64,000 nt of DNA, taken from positions 124,001-188,000 of the forward strand of contig JALIZF010001267.1 of assembly GCA_029948255.1 (NCBI GenBank). Direction: 5' to 3'. Of the stretch, positions 34,297 to 44,470 are shown piece after piece. The notes beneath the pieces were generated by a model. The model was given only the letters and a program-made list of their open reading frames with translations, searched no databases and had not been told where the DNA came from. Numbering within the stretch: position 1 is the first letter of the stretch; each line of letters starts with the position of its first letter. Source of the stretch: Telmatactis stephensoni (Eukaryota > Cnidaria > Anthozoa > Actiniaria > Isophelliidae). The position numbers and the translations under genes are program-made.

Positions 34297-34988
34297 CTAA
34301 TTTTGTAAAGTCATCGTTGAAGGATGAAATATTAATAATTCAAAAGCCCAGAGCAAACGGTACGTCCGCGCGCACCTCAAAAATTGCGCGATGGCGAGGT
34401 TACTAAAAATAGCCTTAGTCGCCGCGAACATCGTACAGATATCAATACCTAGCTTTACTCTCTTAGTGTAATGGTCTCTTGCCGATATGTAGTTGTTTGT
34501 CGACCAGCTCTTTTCTTTCAAACTAAAATATATATTTTCTTCATCGCTTTTCTCTTCACTCTCTTCATCACTTGAAAAATCCCAATTCCCAATCCCAATT
34601 CATTGGAAACTAGATCGTTCTCATCCTGGCTACTATATAAGAATCACCGTCATCATTTTCATCATCCCTTTCTGTCATCACTTCACTGCAAGTAGGGATT
34701 ACTTGGTCTTCTGTTGCCGTCATTCCATCATCAATCAAACGGAGTTTCTCTACCTTTTTTGGCTCTCTTGTTACCCAACTGATGCCTTTCCAAAAAAAGA
34801 TCTATCTAAAGCTGAAACTTTCTTCAACTGTCCTGACACAAACAACTCCTTTCAATTATAGTCACTGTATGTCTTTTTAGCTTCACTTTCTTTTTGTTTT
34901 CTTTTCTCTCCTTTCCGCTTTAATTTCTTAATATTAAGATAGTAATGTGCTCTAGATAGTTTCTCACAAGGTTTTCCCGGACAGCATG
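34297..34988 (-). pseudogene. Decayed coding segment, downstream half
   Basis: Minus-strand frames read HAVRENLVRNYLEH at the LTR junction, then KRKGEKRKQKESEAKKTYSD, VEKLRLIDDGMTATEDQVIP, acidic DDENDDGDSY, and SSDEESEEKSDEENIYFS up to an end near 34297. Several frameshifts and stops separate them. The pieces resemble a transposon-derived or SAP-like DNA-binding protein in style; I cannot name it. The upstream half is at 41881-42207, beyond the LTR insertion. Confidence 0.4.
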
Positions 34989-35661
34989 TGTTAGGGGACA
35001 CTCAGTAGAGACTTTTCTTTGGCTTCTTTAATCAATGTAACTTTTGGACTCTAACAACTTTCTGCATCTCAATTACCGAGTTACAATGCACCCCTTTTAT
35101 AGGGACTTGTTGGAAAATCTAATTAACTGACAATCTGTCAATATTATTCGATATTAACTAGGAAATTTCTAGGGGCGGTGGCCCTTAATAGGAACACGAA
35201 AATTGCAATATTTATGCTTGAGACTAAATGTATCAAAAATCAGTTGTTGTACGATTAAAATACAATTTACAAGAAAGCGCTTGGTCATGAAAGGTCAACT
35301 GGTACATCGGTTTACAAGGTTTTAGGGCGCTGTTAAAGTACCGATTAACTTTAATAAACTACAGGGGGGAAGGTGTCGTGAAAGCAAGGGGACACGAGTC
35401 GTAGGAGCCAGGAACACGTGCAGGCCAAACCAACAAGGTTACATAAGAGAAAGGTTGGTCAAGGTCAGTACGTGCTGCTATGTGGATCATACGACAATCA
35501 CATGACTTGCCTGTCCAGATTTCCCTTCGAGACCAACGCGGGCTTGCAATTCGTACTTTGCACATGCGCGCACAAGCGTTAATAATTATCAAAACGATTC
35601 CGTAATAAAAATAGATTCAAAATAACCTCAAAATAATTGTGCTGATTTGTGTCCCGTAACA
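34989..35661 (-). repeat. 3' LTR (relative to element)
   Basis: In element sense it starts TGTTACGGG and ends CCCCTAACA, with TGTTA/TAACA inverted ends. It matches 41208-41880 base for base as far as I could read. Confidence 0.92.
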
Positions 35662-35674
35662 GTCCTCCCTCCTT
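35662..35674 (-). other. Polypurine tract
   Basis: The minus strand reads AAGGAGGGAGGAC directly before the 3' LTR, the expected position of the plus-strand primer. Confidence 0.7.
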
Positions 35675-36329
35675 AGATTCGAGCTCCCGCGAGTCAAACA
35701 AAGGAAAAAGGTCTGTACGGTATAATTGATCAGTTGTCACGAACTGAATAAAGGCAATGTAGAAAACAAGGATCCCAAAAATAATTACAGTGACTTAATC
35801 ATTCAAAAAAATTAACGTTGATAAAATTGCCTTTACGGGTTCGATCGACTGGAATATAAAATGAAATAATTTTGGTGTTTTCGTTCGTTGGTTAAGTTTG
35901 CAAATAATTTCAAATAAAAATCACTGATGCGTCGATGATCTAAAACTGTCAATGTTCAATGTTCAATGTTCAATAATCAATAGGAAATATAAAATACTAA
36001 AAATATAAAAATACGAAAATGTTCAAAGTCGCGATAAAATGTTGAAAGTGTCAAGTGTTTGTTTACTAAATGTTCGTTGTTTCCGGCCGACGTCTTGGGT
36101 TGCGTGTGGTACTTCCGGTCATTGTGGGTTTCCTGTGGGCGTTTTGAGAACAGCAGCCATTTTGAAGAGATTCGTGGTTGATAATGCCAGAGCTAAGATC
36201 AGTGGAAATCTTTGCCATCCACCAAGATAGAGCAGTGATAAATCGATAAGACACGCATAGATAGCTAAGGAAATTTCTTGGCAGTGAAAGTTTGGATATC
36301 TTTCACGGGTTGAGGGTGAGAAACAATGG
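35675..36329 (-). other. Untranslated stretch between env-like ORF and 3' LTR
   Basis: AT-rich with short repeats (CAATGTT). Frames here are short or overlap the env-like ORF; no domain is recognised. Confidence 0.5.
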
Positions 36330-37529
36330 TTATGGGTTGTCATCGTTTTCATCATCGTTGTCGGGGATGTCCGATGGTTGGAGAGGCCCATTGCAGTCTG
36401 TACAGGCATCTAAGTCGAGGATCTCTCTGCCTTTCACGTACTTGACGGTAGTTTTAGTAACAGCTTGTTTTGGACGCTGTGAGCGACGGATGATACAAAC
36501 GAGGAGGAGGAGCAGAGCAATGTTTACAACAGCTAGGGTAAGTGCTACACATGCGATGATTTGGGTCGTAGTAGTTTCTGTAGTTTCGTGAATTGACTGA
36601 ATATCGTCTTGAAGCATTTTTATTTTTGTGTTTAAGGGTCCATCGATGCGATTAAATGTTTCGTCGAGAGCTTTTATCGTTGACTTGTTGAAGTGGAGGC
36701 GTGGTCCAATCTTGAGGGATCGATAATGGAGGTCTAAGGTGGACTGGTTGGCTGCAACTATCCAAGGAATATACTGAATAGTGCGTATGCTGAATATGGG
36801 TATGGACATGGTTAAGGTAGTAGGACATTGACCAAAACCAGTGGGTAGAAGTGGTGAGGACTCGTTGTACGGTATGTGGTAAACAGTCAGTGGCGTCATG
36901 GACATGGTTCGGGTTGCAAGTTGGATCCGTTGTTCCATCGTAGAGAGAAAGAATCGTCCACCAATGTGAATCAGTGGTCGGAAATCATCACAGGAAGTCG
37001 TAATGTGGTTTCTTGGGAAGCGGAACTTTGTTCCTGGAGTCCAATTAAGTCCAAGCCAAGTACTATCATGGTTATTCTTCAGTATGGCATCGGGACAAAG
37101 GTATGTACCTTCTCTACTGTAACACTGGGTTAGTACATCAGCCTTTAATACAAGGTTTTGCTTAGGGCAAGTAATTAAAATAAGATCATTATAAGCAAGT
37201 GGACTAGAATAGCATTTGTTTTTCTGTTGATATTTGATCGGAATTAGCGATTCAACTGTACAGAGGGCGTTCCTCGAGTTAATTATTGGAAGCGTGCCTA
37301 AAGTATTTAACGAAACGTATCGATCACGGTGTTCGTATTCAGTGACTGGTTTAATTAGAAGAGGAAATCCGTCCTCTAATATAGCAGAAGAAATTGAAAG
37401 CTTATGTTGTGCCTTGAAATTAGCAGAAATGGCAGAAATTACGGATTGTGGTAAATCATTGTAGCCAATTAATTCTTCGTTTTGAGTACGAGCAAATTGT
37501 GTCAATTCTCTCATATTCAAACAAAGCAT
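36330..37529 (-). CDS. Envelope-like membrane glycoprotein of the LTR element
   Basis: 399 aa from ATG at 37529. Cys-containing ectodomain with N-glycosylation sequons (NES, NQS, NKS), a heptad-type region near residues 280-315 (LDETFNRIDGPLNTKIKML), a single strong C-terminal membrane anchor (~325-350, CVALTLAVVNIALLLLLVCI) and a ~50-residue acidic tail. This layout fits retroviral or errantivirus-type envelope proteins. No N-terminal signal peptide, furin site or fusion peptide is evident, so the N-terminus may be truncated. The start codon overlaps the end of the protease ORF by 13 nt in another frame. Function as an envelope is inference. Confidence 0.6.
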   Translation of the reverse strand: MLCLNMRELTQFARTQNEELIGYNDLPQSVISAISANFKAQHKLSISSAILEDGFPLLIKPVTEYEHRDRYVSLNTLGTLPIINSRNALCTVESLIPIKYQQKNKCYSSPLAYNDLILITCPKQNLVLKADVLTQCYSREGTYLCPDAILKNNHDSTWLGLNWTPGTKFRFPRNHITTSCDDFRPLIHIGGRFFLSTMEQRIQLATRTMSMTPLTVYHIPYNESSPLLPTGFGQCPTTLTMSIPIFSIRTIQYIPWIVAANQSTLDLHYRSLKIGPRLHFNKSTIKALDETFNRIDGPLNTKIKMLQDDIQSIHETTETTTTQIIACVALTLAVVNIALLLLLVCIIRRSQRPKQAVTKTTVKYVKGREILDLDACTDCNGPLQPSDIPDNDDENDDNP

Positions 37530-39283
37530 AATGAATTAGGTTGACTTAATATGACATTAGTGTTGCACGAAACTTCTGATATGTGTCTAACCTGCGCATG
37601 CGGACTTGGTTTTCCGCCTGGATCGAATGGGTAGTTTGATATTACATCAACGAATGTCTCACTAGGTGGTGGCAAAACTTCAGTTTCTGATAATGTGCGC
37701 TTAGGCTTTATAAGTCCTGTTATACCTGGATCGAAAGGCCTATTAAGCTCTGCAGCCAAAATTGTCTCACTCAAAGGTGATAAAATAGTAGTTTCTGACA
37801 AATATAAGGTGCATTGGTCAAAAATAGGTTGTGTTGGTGCAGGTTTTGCATAGGGAGTAGCTCCCTCAGGTAATGTCAGAGTATTACCCTGTAGGTCAAT
37901 GACTGCATTAAAATTCTCTAAAAAGTCCTTGCCTAGAATGACATCATAGCTTAGCTTTTGTACTACAAAAACTTTGAACCAGTAAATCTTTTCATCGATT
38001 GAAAAGGGCAATTTAAGCTGACCTAATACAGTGATATCCTCTCCACTTACTGACCTTAAAGTACTTAACGTATCACGAGAGAGTGTGGTTTTGATATGCT
38101 CGGGCAATTTCTCAAAAATCTGTGCACTGATTGCTGAAACAGCGGCACCAGTGTCAATCAAAAACCTAAGTCTCATATTATAAAGAGATCCAAAAATAGA
38201 AAGGTTTGCTGTTGTAGGCGAAAAATGAATGGCATTGACATTTTCTGATAAACTGTTTTCTGCTTTAGCTACTTTCGTCTGTATATTTCCATTAGAGTCG
38301 TATTCAGTGTCACCAAAATTTTTCTCAGAAATCGAGGTTCCAATCGCCTCAGGTGTACTATTTGTACTATTTGCTTGTGCTTTATAACATGTATTTGAAT
38401 CTCTCGAGGTGAACTTTTGAATATCTTTATCTGAAATATTTTCCACTTTTGGGACTTGACTACTAAACTTGGATTTGTTTTGAAAAATACTATTACTACT
38501 GTCATCACTTAAGTGCTTGAAATTGTCTTGAAAAATGCTTTCGTCTTTGCTTATACGTAACTCTGTAGTCCCATTCTCTAATAAATGTAAAAATCCTCGA
38601 GTAATATCTGTTAAAATTTGCACAACCCTTTTCTTTAAAACTTTTGTTTTTGGACTATAATGGTTAACTAACTTGGCGACTATATTTTGTGAATACGATA
38701 CAACTTGCAAAACCATGAAAATGAATAATACAAAGCCCAGCATGATATTTTGTGTAAAGCTGTCAATACATTGTCGCAGACTGTCCACCACGGGTGGTGA
38801 ATGAAATGTCTCAGAAACCGCATTTTGTCTGGGTCTACCTAATTGAGCGGTTCCGGTTCCATAATCGAGAGTTTTCAGAGTGGTTTGTTGTAAAATACTG
38901 CTGTCATTCATGCTAACTGAATCTATAGACTCAGGAATGGATAAAATAGGCGAATTTGGAATTTCCAATGTGCAAAAACCAATGCTATTGTTCTCAATTA
39001 AATCCTCGTTCATAAATGGTAGGTCAGAAATAAACGTGTCATTGTCATTAGTAGTCAAATCATTTGTCACATCATCATTAGAACTTAAATCTGTCAAATC
39101 AATTTCCGTTTGTGTGCCAATCGTATTAATTGTCGAATCGTCCGGGAAGCCAATTCGCGGAGAAATTTGTAAATTGTTGTGATTTCTTTCAAAAGTATTT
39201 TCGTGAATATTATTTATTGGGCTGACCAATTCCGACGGTCCATTATCATTGTAATTTTCAATACGTATAACGTCATTTGTCAT
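37517..39283 (-). CDS. Retropepsin-containing protein of the LTR element
   Basis: 588 aa from ATG at 39283. The first ~170 residues are Ser/Thr/Asn-rich; a hydrophobic segment near 185-205 (NIMLGFVLFIFMVLQVV) follows. The protease domain lies near 370-470: FLIDTGAAVSAIS (active-site DTG) and VILGKDFL (the conserved ILG motif). After it, PFDPGITGLIKPKRTLSET resembles the linker that precedes RT in Gypsy Pol, partly duplicated, and then the ORF stops where RT should begin. The frame is -1 to gag and is open back through the gag stop, so frameshifting or an independent start are both possible. A membrane segment before the protease is unusual. Confidence 0.75.
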   Translation of the reverse strand: MTNDVIRIENYNDNGPSELVSPINNIHENTFERNHNNLQISPRIGFPDDSTINTIGTQTEIDLTDLSSNDDVTNDLTTNDNDTFISDLPFMNEDLIENNSIGFCTLEIPNSPILSIPESIDSVSMNDSSILQQTTLKTLDYGTGTAQLGRPRQNAVSETFHSPPVVDSLRQCIDSFTQNIMLGFVLFIFMVLQVVSYSQNIVAKLVNHYSPKTKVLKKRVVQILTDITRGFLHLLENGTTELRISKDESIFQDNFKHLSDDSSNSIFQNKSKFSSQVPKVENISDKDIQKFTSRDSNTCYKAQANSTNSTPEAIGTSISEKNFGDTEYDSNGNIQTKVAKAENSLSENVNAIHFSPTTANLSIFGSLYNMRLRFLIDTGAAVSAISAQIFEKLPEHIKTTLSRDTLSTLRSVSGEDITVLGQLKLPFSIDEKIYWFKVFVVQKLSYDVILGKDFLENFNAVIDLQGNTLTLPEGATPYAKPAPTQPIFDQCTLYLSETTILSPLSETILAAELNRPFDPGITGLIKPKRTLSETEVLPPPSETFVDVISNYPFDPGGKPSPHAQVRHISEVSCNTNVILSQPNSLCFV

Positions 39284-39333
39284 GTCACAAGGGCTAGGGG
39301 TCCCATCAATTTCCCGGTGTTGAGAGACCCTTG

Positions 39334-40713
39334 TTAGTTTGACGGATTAGTACCCTGCTGAGAGGTGCGCCCTGAGGAGCGAACTAAACCATCCCTGGGG
39401 TTTTGCTGAGCCACAGGTATTCTCGGGTCAACTTGGTGATAATAATCTGATCCCATATCTTGCCTAAATTGATTTGGCCTAAATTCATGTTGACCATATT
39501 GATTTGGTCGGAATTCATCTGGCTGATAACCATTTTGGCTAAATTGATTCGGCCTAAACTCCCTTGGCCTAAATTCATTCATCCTTTGGAAATTTTGCCT
39601 ATTACCGTTTGGTCTGTAATCGTTTGGTCTGTAATCGTTTTGTCTGTAGCCCGGATTTTGCCTAAACGTATTTTGTCTGTAATTGTTCCCCGGTCTATAG
39701 TCATTTTGTCTGAAATTTTGGGAACGACAATTCCGAAAATGATGTCCTACTCTCTTGCAATTACTACAAATCACTTGGCCATTTGTGGTTCTGTTTGCGC
39801 GTCCAAAATCACCACGAGAATTAAATTGTAAACGAGGCGTAGGAGTTGCCCCACGAAAGGTGCTACCCAATTCTTCTCTTATCATACGCCTAATTGAATC
39901 GTCATTGTTATCAGGACTCGCTTTCTGCTGATAAGCAGCAACACTAGGGTTGGAAAGTAATTTCTTTTCTTCGAGTTCCTGAATGAAATTCTTTTGCAAG
40001 GCCAAAACATCACTTGCCGTTAAATTACTACTAGGCGACTCAGCGAGAGAATCCTTGATTCTGGCAGCATTCTCTGCCTCTTCAAGTGTTTTTGGCTGTT
40101 GTAATATTACGTAATTTTTTAACCCTGGCCGAAGGCCCTGTGTAAAATAATGTAATTGTTCGCCAGTTGGAATGCTTAATCGCTGGCAGCGTTTCCTAAT
40201 GTCAGTAGCATATTCATTAAGCGATTCAGTGGAACTCTGTTTCCGTTGGCCTAATTGCTGGCGTAATACCCAATTTGAGGCTGCCGAGAGAAACCTATCA
40301 TTAAATTGTTTCGCCAATTGGTCAAAATTGTTTATTGCAGTCTTGTTTAGTGTGGAATACCATACTTCAGCAGACCCTGTTAGCGATAAAGGAAAAGCTT
40401 GACGATATTCCTCGTCAGACCAATTGTGAAATTTTCCATACATTTTGAACTTTTCGAGGAAACTATTGGCGTCTTCGCCTTCTCCAGAGAATACTGGAGC
40501 CCTAGAAATTCCAGGAGGTCCCTTTTTGGGTCTTATTTCCTGTACTTTATTCGATAATGTTGAAATCGAGTGGGCGTTGGCTTCATTTAACTCGCGCATA
40601 TTTCGGCGAATTCCTTCAAGTGAATGTTCCAAAATTTCAGAAAATCGGTGTGTCAATTCTTCAACTTCTATAGGAGTTGGTGAATCAGTACTAGCTTCTT
40701 GTTCTTCAGACAT
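39334..40713 (-). CDS. gag: Gag polyprotein of the LTR element
   Basis: I chose the ATG at 40713 (MSEEQEASTD), giving 459 aa; the frame is open upstream to 40953 but has no ATG there. A Retrotrans_gag-type capsid region (PVFSGEGEDANSFLEKF, LTGSAEVWYSTL, LNEYATDIRKRCQRL) is followed by one zinc knuckle, CSNCKRVGHHFRNC (C-x2-C-x4-H-x4-C). The tail has many RQN/RPN-type repeats that probably bind RNA. It packages element RNA into particles in the cytoplasm. The frame is intact, consistent with recent activity. Confidence 0.85.
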   Translation of the reverse strand: MSEEQEASTDSPTPIEVEELTHRFSEILEHSLEGIRRNMRELNEANAHSISTLSNKVQEIRPKKGPPGISRAPVFSGEGEDANSFLEKFKMYGKFHNWSDEEYRQAFPLSLTGSAEVWYSTLNKTAINNFDQLAKQFNDRFLSAASNWVLRQQLGQRKQSSTESLNEYATDIRKRCQRLSIPTGEQLHYFTQGLRPGLKNYVILQQPKTLEEAENAARIKDSLAESPSSNLTASDVLALQKNFIQELEEKKLLSNPSVAAYQQKASPDNNDDSIRRMIREELGSTFRGATPTPRLQFNSRGDFGRANRTTNGQVICSNCKRVGHHFRNCRSQNFRQNDYRPGNNYRQNTFRQNPGYRQNDYRPNDYRPNGNRQNFQRMNEFRPREFRPNQFSQNGYQPDEFRPNQYGQHEFRPNQFRQDMGSDYYHQVDPRIPVAQQNPRDGLVRSSGRTSQQGTNPSN

Positions 40714-41186
40714 TGTAGGAATAGATTTGGTTACAGATTGAGATTTAGGCTGAGATTTTGATTTTGGTTTTGATTTGCAAGAGCTACAAAGCCGTCCTGT
40801 TTCAAATTGTGATTTTGATTTTGATTTACCAGGCGATTCACTCTCGGATTCACTATCCGTAAAAATATGCGTTCTACGCGTTTCACGAGGCACTTTTGAG
40901 CGGTAATAGATTGCCAAATATCGTAAATAGAATTTTGATAAACTAACAGTCACTGAGTATCAACAGCGCGATCATAAAAATGAATAAAAAGTTCAGTAAA
41001 ATATTTCGTTTTAAAACAATTTAGTTCAAATAGAAATAGTTCAAATCAATGCAACATTTAGCATAACATTTAACATAACATATTTAACATAAATGGAGAA
41101 CAATTTTCAATTTTTGACATGAATGCAATCATAAAATTCAATAGGGCTGACGTACAACAAAATGCTTATAGTTTTGAAGGCTTACC

Positions 41187-41207
41187 TTATCCGGGTTCTG
41201 CACCAAA
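41187..41207 (-). other. Primer-binding site
   Basis: Directly after the 5' LTR (three-base gap TTT... as TTTGG) the minus strand reads TGGTGCAGAACCCGGATA, starting TGG as expected for pairing with a tRNA 3' CCA end. I could not identify the tRNA. Confidence 0.65.
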
Positions 41208-41880
41208 TGTTAGGGGACACTCAGTAGAGACTTTTCTTTGGCTTCTTTAATCAATGTAACTTTTGGACTCTAACAACTTTCTGCATCTCAATTACCGAGT
41301 TACAATGCACCCCTTTTATAGGGACTTGTTGGAAAATCTAATTAACTGACAATCTGTCAATATTATTCGATATTAACTAGGAAATTTCTAGGGGCGGTGG
41401 CCCTTAATAGGAACACGAAAATTGCAATATTTATGCTTGAGACTAAATGTATCAAAAATCAGTTGTTGTACGATTAAAATACAATTTACAAGAAAGCGCT
41501 TGGTCATGAAAGGTCAACTGGTACATCGGTTTACAAGGTTTTAGGGCGCTGTTAAAGTACCGATTAACTTTAATAAACTACAGGGGGGAAGGTGTCGTGA
41601 AAGCAAGGGGACACGAGTCGTAGGAGCCAGGAACACGTGCAGGCCAAACCAACAAGGTTACATAAGAGAAAGGTTGGTCAAGGTCAGTACGTGCTGCTAT
41701 GTGGATCATACGACAATCACATGACTTGCCTGTCCAGATTTCCCTTCGAGACCAACGCGGGCTTGCAATTCGTACTTTGCACATGCGCGCACAAGCGTTA
41801 ATAATTATCAAAACGATTCCGTAATAAAAATAGATTCAAAATAACCTCAAAATAATTGTGCTGATTTGTGTCCCGTAACA
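41208..41880 (-). repeat. 5' LTR (relative to element)
   Basis: 673 bp, same sequence as 34989-35661; promoter for the minus-strand element is expected within it. Confidence 0.92.
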
Positions 41881-42207
41881 CATGCATGAAACTTTTGGAA
41901 ACCTTGGCAATGGCATCATTGTTATCCAATGACAATTTACCTTTTTCTACATGTATCTTGATCTGAGCTCTGGGTTGATAGTCGTCGAATGGATGTCCCT
42001 TTGTTGAATTTCCGAGGTGAATACCGGTGTGAGTGGATATAGGAATTCCAGTTCTGGCAATGCAGTCGGATCAGGCAGTGAAAGTGCAGCATGAAACACT
42101 TCCCTGGAGAGTGGGTAAATAAAACAACAGGGATCTGCAGAGTCTTTGTTTTCTGAGGAAAAGGTGCTCATGATCAGTCCAAGTGACAACCAATCAATTG
42201 GACTCAA
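41881..42207 (-). pseudogene. Decayed coding segment, upstream half
   Basis: The minus frame reads STFSSENKDSADPCCFIYPL and continues to NPELRSRYM and a stop at 41947. One base over, QIKIHVEKGKLSLDNNDAIA runs on to KVSKSFM at the LTR. Removing the LTR element and one CATG continues that frame into HAVRENLVRNYLEH at 34988. So the retroelement landed in an already frameshifted reading frame. Family not recognised. Confidence 0.45.
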
Positions 42208-42519
42208 CTAAAGAAGACCCAAAGAAATGGAAGAAAAAAATTGAAAAAATTAAGAGCTCACTGCAGAAAGAAGATCAGGAATTGAAACTGGATAAATTAT
42301 CTCGGGAGAATCACATGCTCATATACCTTTAATAAAAACTGTTTTACCACCCTTTTAAGTTTGAAACAGGATATCAAAAATGCCATGGGAAATTTAAAAG
42401 TCATTGATCAAAAGTACAAACGAATATATCCTTTGTCAGGCCCATCTGTCTCTGCAAAGAGAAAACCAAAACAAAATAGAAGAAAAAGTAAGAAACGTCA
42501 CTGGTTCGTAAGGAGATAA
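42180..42519 (+). pseudogene. Two coding-like fragments, plus strand
   Basis: One frame reads KEDPKKWKKKIEKIKSSLQK and on to RENHMLIYL, then stops at 42333; it looks like a coiled coil. A second (42358-42519) reads SLKQDIKNAMGNLKVIDQKY and ends in a basic tail (KRKPKQNRRKSKKRH) with a stop. Together they look like the end of a nuclear or transposon protein, with about 25 bp of disruption between. It lies head-to-head with the decayed minus-strand frame at 41881-42207. Confidence 0.35.
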
Positions 42520-43555
42520 ATTGTAACCGAGTCTTTCATTGATCACATCTGATGACTACAGTGCAAAAGCTAACAGTATTAATTTAACAGAAGTTTCTAA
42601 GTTGAAGAAAAGGGACAGCAAATGATTAACTGTCCTGATACAAGAAAAAAGTTTACTGAAGATGCAGTATCTCAAATGAAGCCATTTTTGCCAACCTCAG
42701 CTTTGGACAATAAAGCGATTGAAGAAGATTCAAGTAGTGAAGACGATGATGGCGATGCTGACTGATGCTGAAGATGAACTTTTTGACTTGTAATTTGATT
42801 GTTTTGAGATTTTATGTTCAGTTTGTTTTCCAAATACAATACATTTGTAATAAAGCATATCTTGACCCATCCCCTGATACATTGCTCATTTATTTATGAC
42901 CTACCCCTTACATGAGTCTGAAAATTTTGTGACCCACCCCTGTTTTTCATGGCCCATCCCACCCTTTACTTTATGACAAGTCCCTTAGCTACCCCTGTTT
43001 TAGACTCCCCCTCCCCCTCTCAATGTTCAGTAGGCCTGGGAGATTCCTGCTAGGTCCAAGACCCTTCGGCAACCAACATTGTGTCGGGTGGGGGAGGGGA
43101 GGGTTTGAAATATATACCCATTTCGAGACCTACATGGTGAGAATTAAATCACATTGTGTCCATTTGAGAGGACAGTGTCTCCACTATTCAGCACACCGTT
43201 GTAGCTCTGATGTTTTAATTGTAACTTTATTGAAGAAAACCATCTACTAATAATCTATCTAAAAATCCATCTCCAAATCCATCTAACAAGAGCACCCAAC
43301 TAGCACCCTATTTGGGCGTATTTGCTGTGAGAAAATTCCTAACACACACGTGTTTGCAGATCAAACACTTGCATGTTTATAGGGTGTGGCATTAGATGTC
43401 CTTGCCAGATTAGATTGACATGATACATCTATATATAATTCTTTATTATTACCAACTATAAATATCTATCAAAAATAGGCACTTCCTAACATGCCTCCCT
43501 TCTTTGACTGCATGAGACGTCCTGAACTCGATATCAGAAAATGCTTAATTTCAAA
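42520..43555. repeat. Duplicated far 3' flank of copy 4
   Basis: It matches 16770-17970 and 54230-56510. Near 42631-42650 it carries the uninterrupted target of the foldback-ended MITE. No gene is seen. Confidence 0.7.
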
Positions 43556-44087
43556 ACCTACAAAGTCTACAAGATCAAAAACTACAAAGTCTACAAGATC
43601 AAGAACTACAAAGTCTACAAGATCAATTAATAGCGATATAGAAAGCTTTTTTGTTAATGTTACTTCTTATAAAAAGCGTTATCTTTTATAAGTCTTTTGT
43701 TAACGCTCTTTTTTTTTCTAGTAATTTTTCTTGTTTGGATTTTCTACAAAGTCTACAAGTCCAAAAGTTAACTACAAAGTCTAAAAGATCAATAATGATA
43801 TAGAAAGCATTGTTTGTTAATGTTCTTATAAAAACACTTTTTTTCCAAGTCTTTTGTTAACGTTCTCTTTTTTCCAGTTTTGAGTTTTTCTAGTTTTTCT
43901 TGTTTGGATTTTCTACAAAGTCTACAAGTTCAAAAACTACAAAGTCTACATGCAAGATCAACAGTGATATAGAAAGCTTTTTTTGTTAACGTTACTTCTT
44001 ATAAAAAGCGTTATGCTTTTTAAGTCTTTTGTTAAAGTTTTTTTTCTCATTTCAGTTGAGTTTTTCTAGCACTAGTTTTTCTTGTTT
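43556..44087. repeat. ~170-bp minisatellite, three units
   Basis: Same unit as 17998-18692, starting with extra CTACAAAGTCTACAAGATC micro-repeats. Confidence 0.8.
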
Positions 44088-44470
44088 CGGGATTTCCCAT
44101 TGCTTTCGCCTCTGCAGATTGAGTTTCGTTCTTGACACTTGCTGAGTTGCGTAACTTGATTCAGCAAATAAGCACCAACAAAGAAGAAGAAAAGGTCATT
44201 TTAACGTTGAAGATTTGATCAAGCTCTCCTTCTATATAACGCAATGCAACCAATTTTTCTATAGGAATTCTTTCAGTAATCCATTTCTGGTATAGGCAGG
44301 GACATTTTCCTTTCCTTACCAGATTAAATACCGACCAGACACTTATAGATAAGTAGAAATAGGTAATAGATAGTGTTCTTAGATAAGTATTAATCAGTGC
44401 ACTTCATCTTGAAGAATAAACTACAGTTCAGTTTTGTCTGACACAACAGTTATGTTCACGTGTTGGGAGC

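Larger units (their letters stand above)
34989..41880 (-). mobile_element. LTR retroelement (Gypsy-like) with gag, pro and env-like ORFs but no pol
   Basis: LTRs of 673 bp lie at 34989-35661 and 41208-41880. CATG target duplications lie at 34985-34988 and 41881-41884. On the minus strand the order is LTR, primer site, gag, protease, env-like ORF, purine tract, LTR. The 6892-bp element has no reverse transcriptase, RNase H or integrase sequence in any frame I can see, so movement would need enzymes from another element. The LTRs read as identical by eye, suggesting recent insertion. A Gypsy assignment rests on gag and protease style and the 4-bp duplication. Confidence 0.85.

Noticed and set aside
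36039..36591. Plus-strand frames over the LTR element's 3' part
   Set aside because: Antisense shadows of the env-like ORF and short chance frames; no domain.
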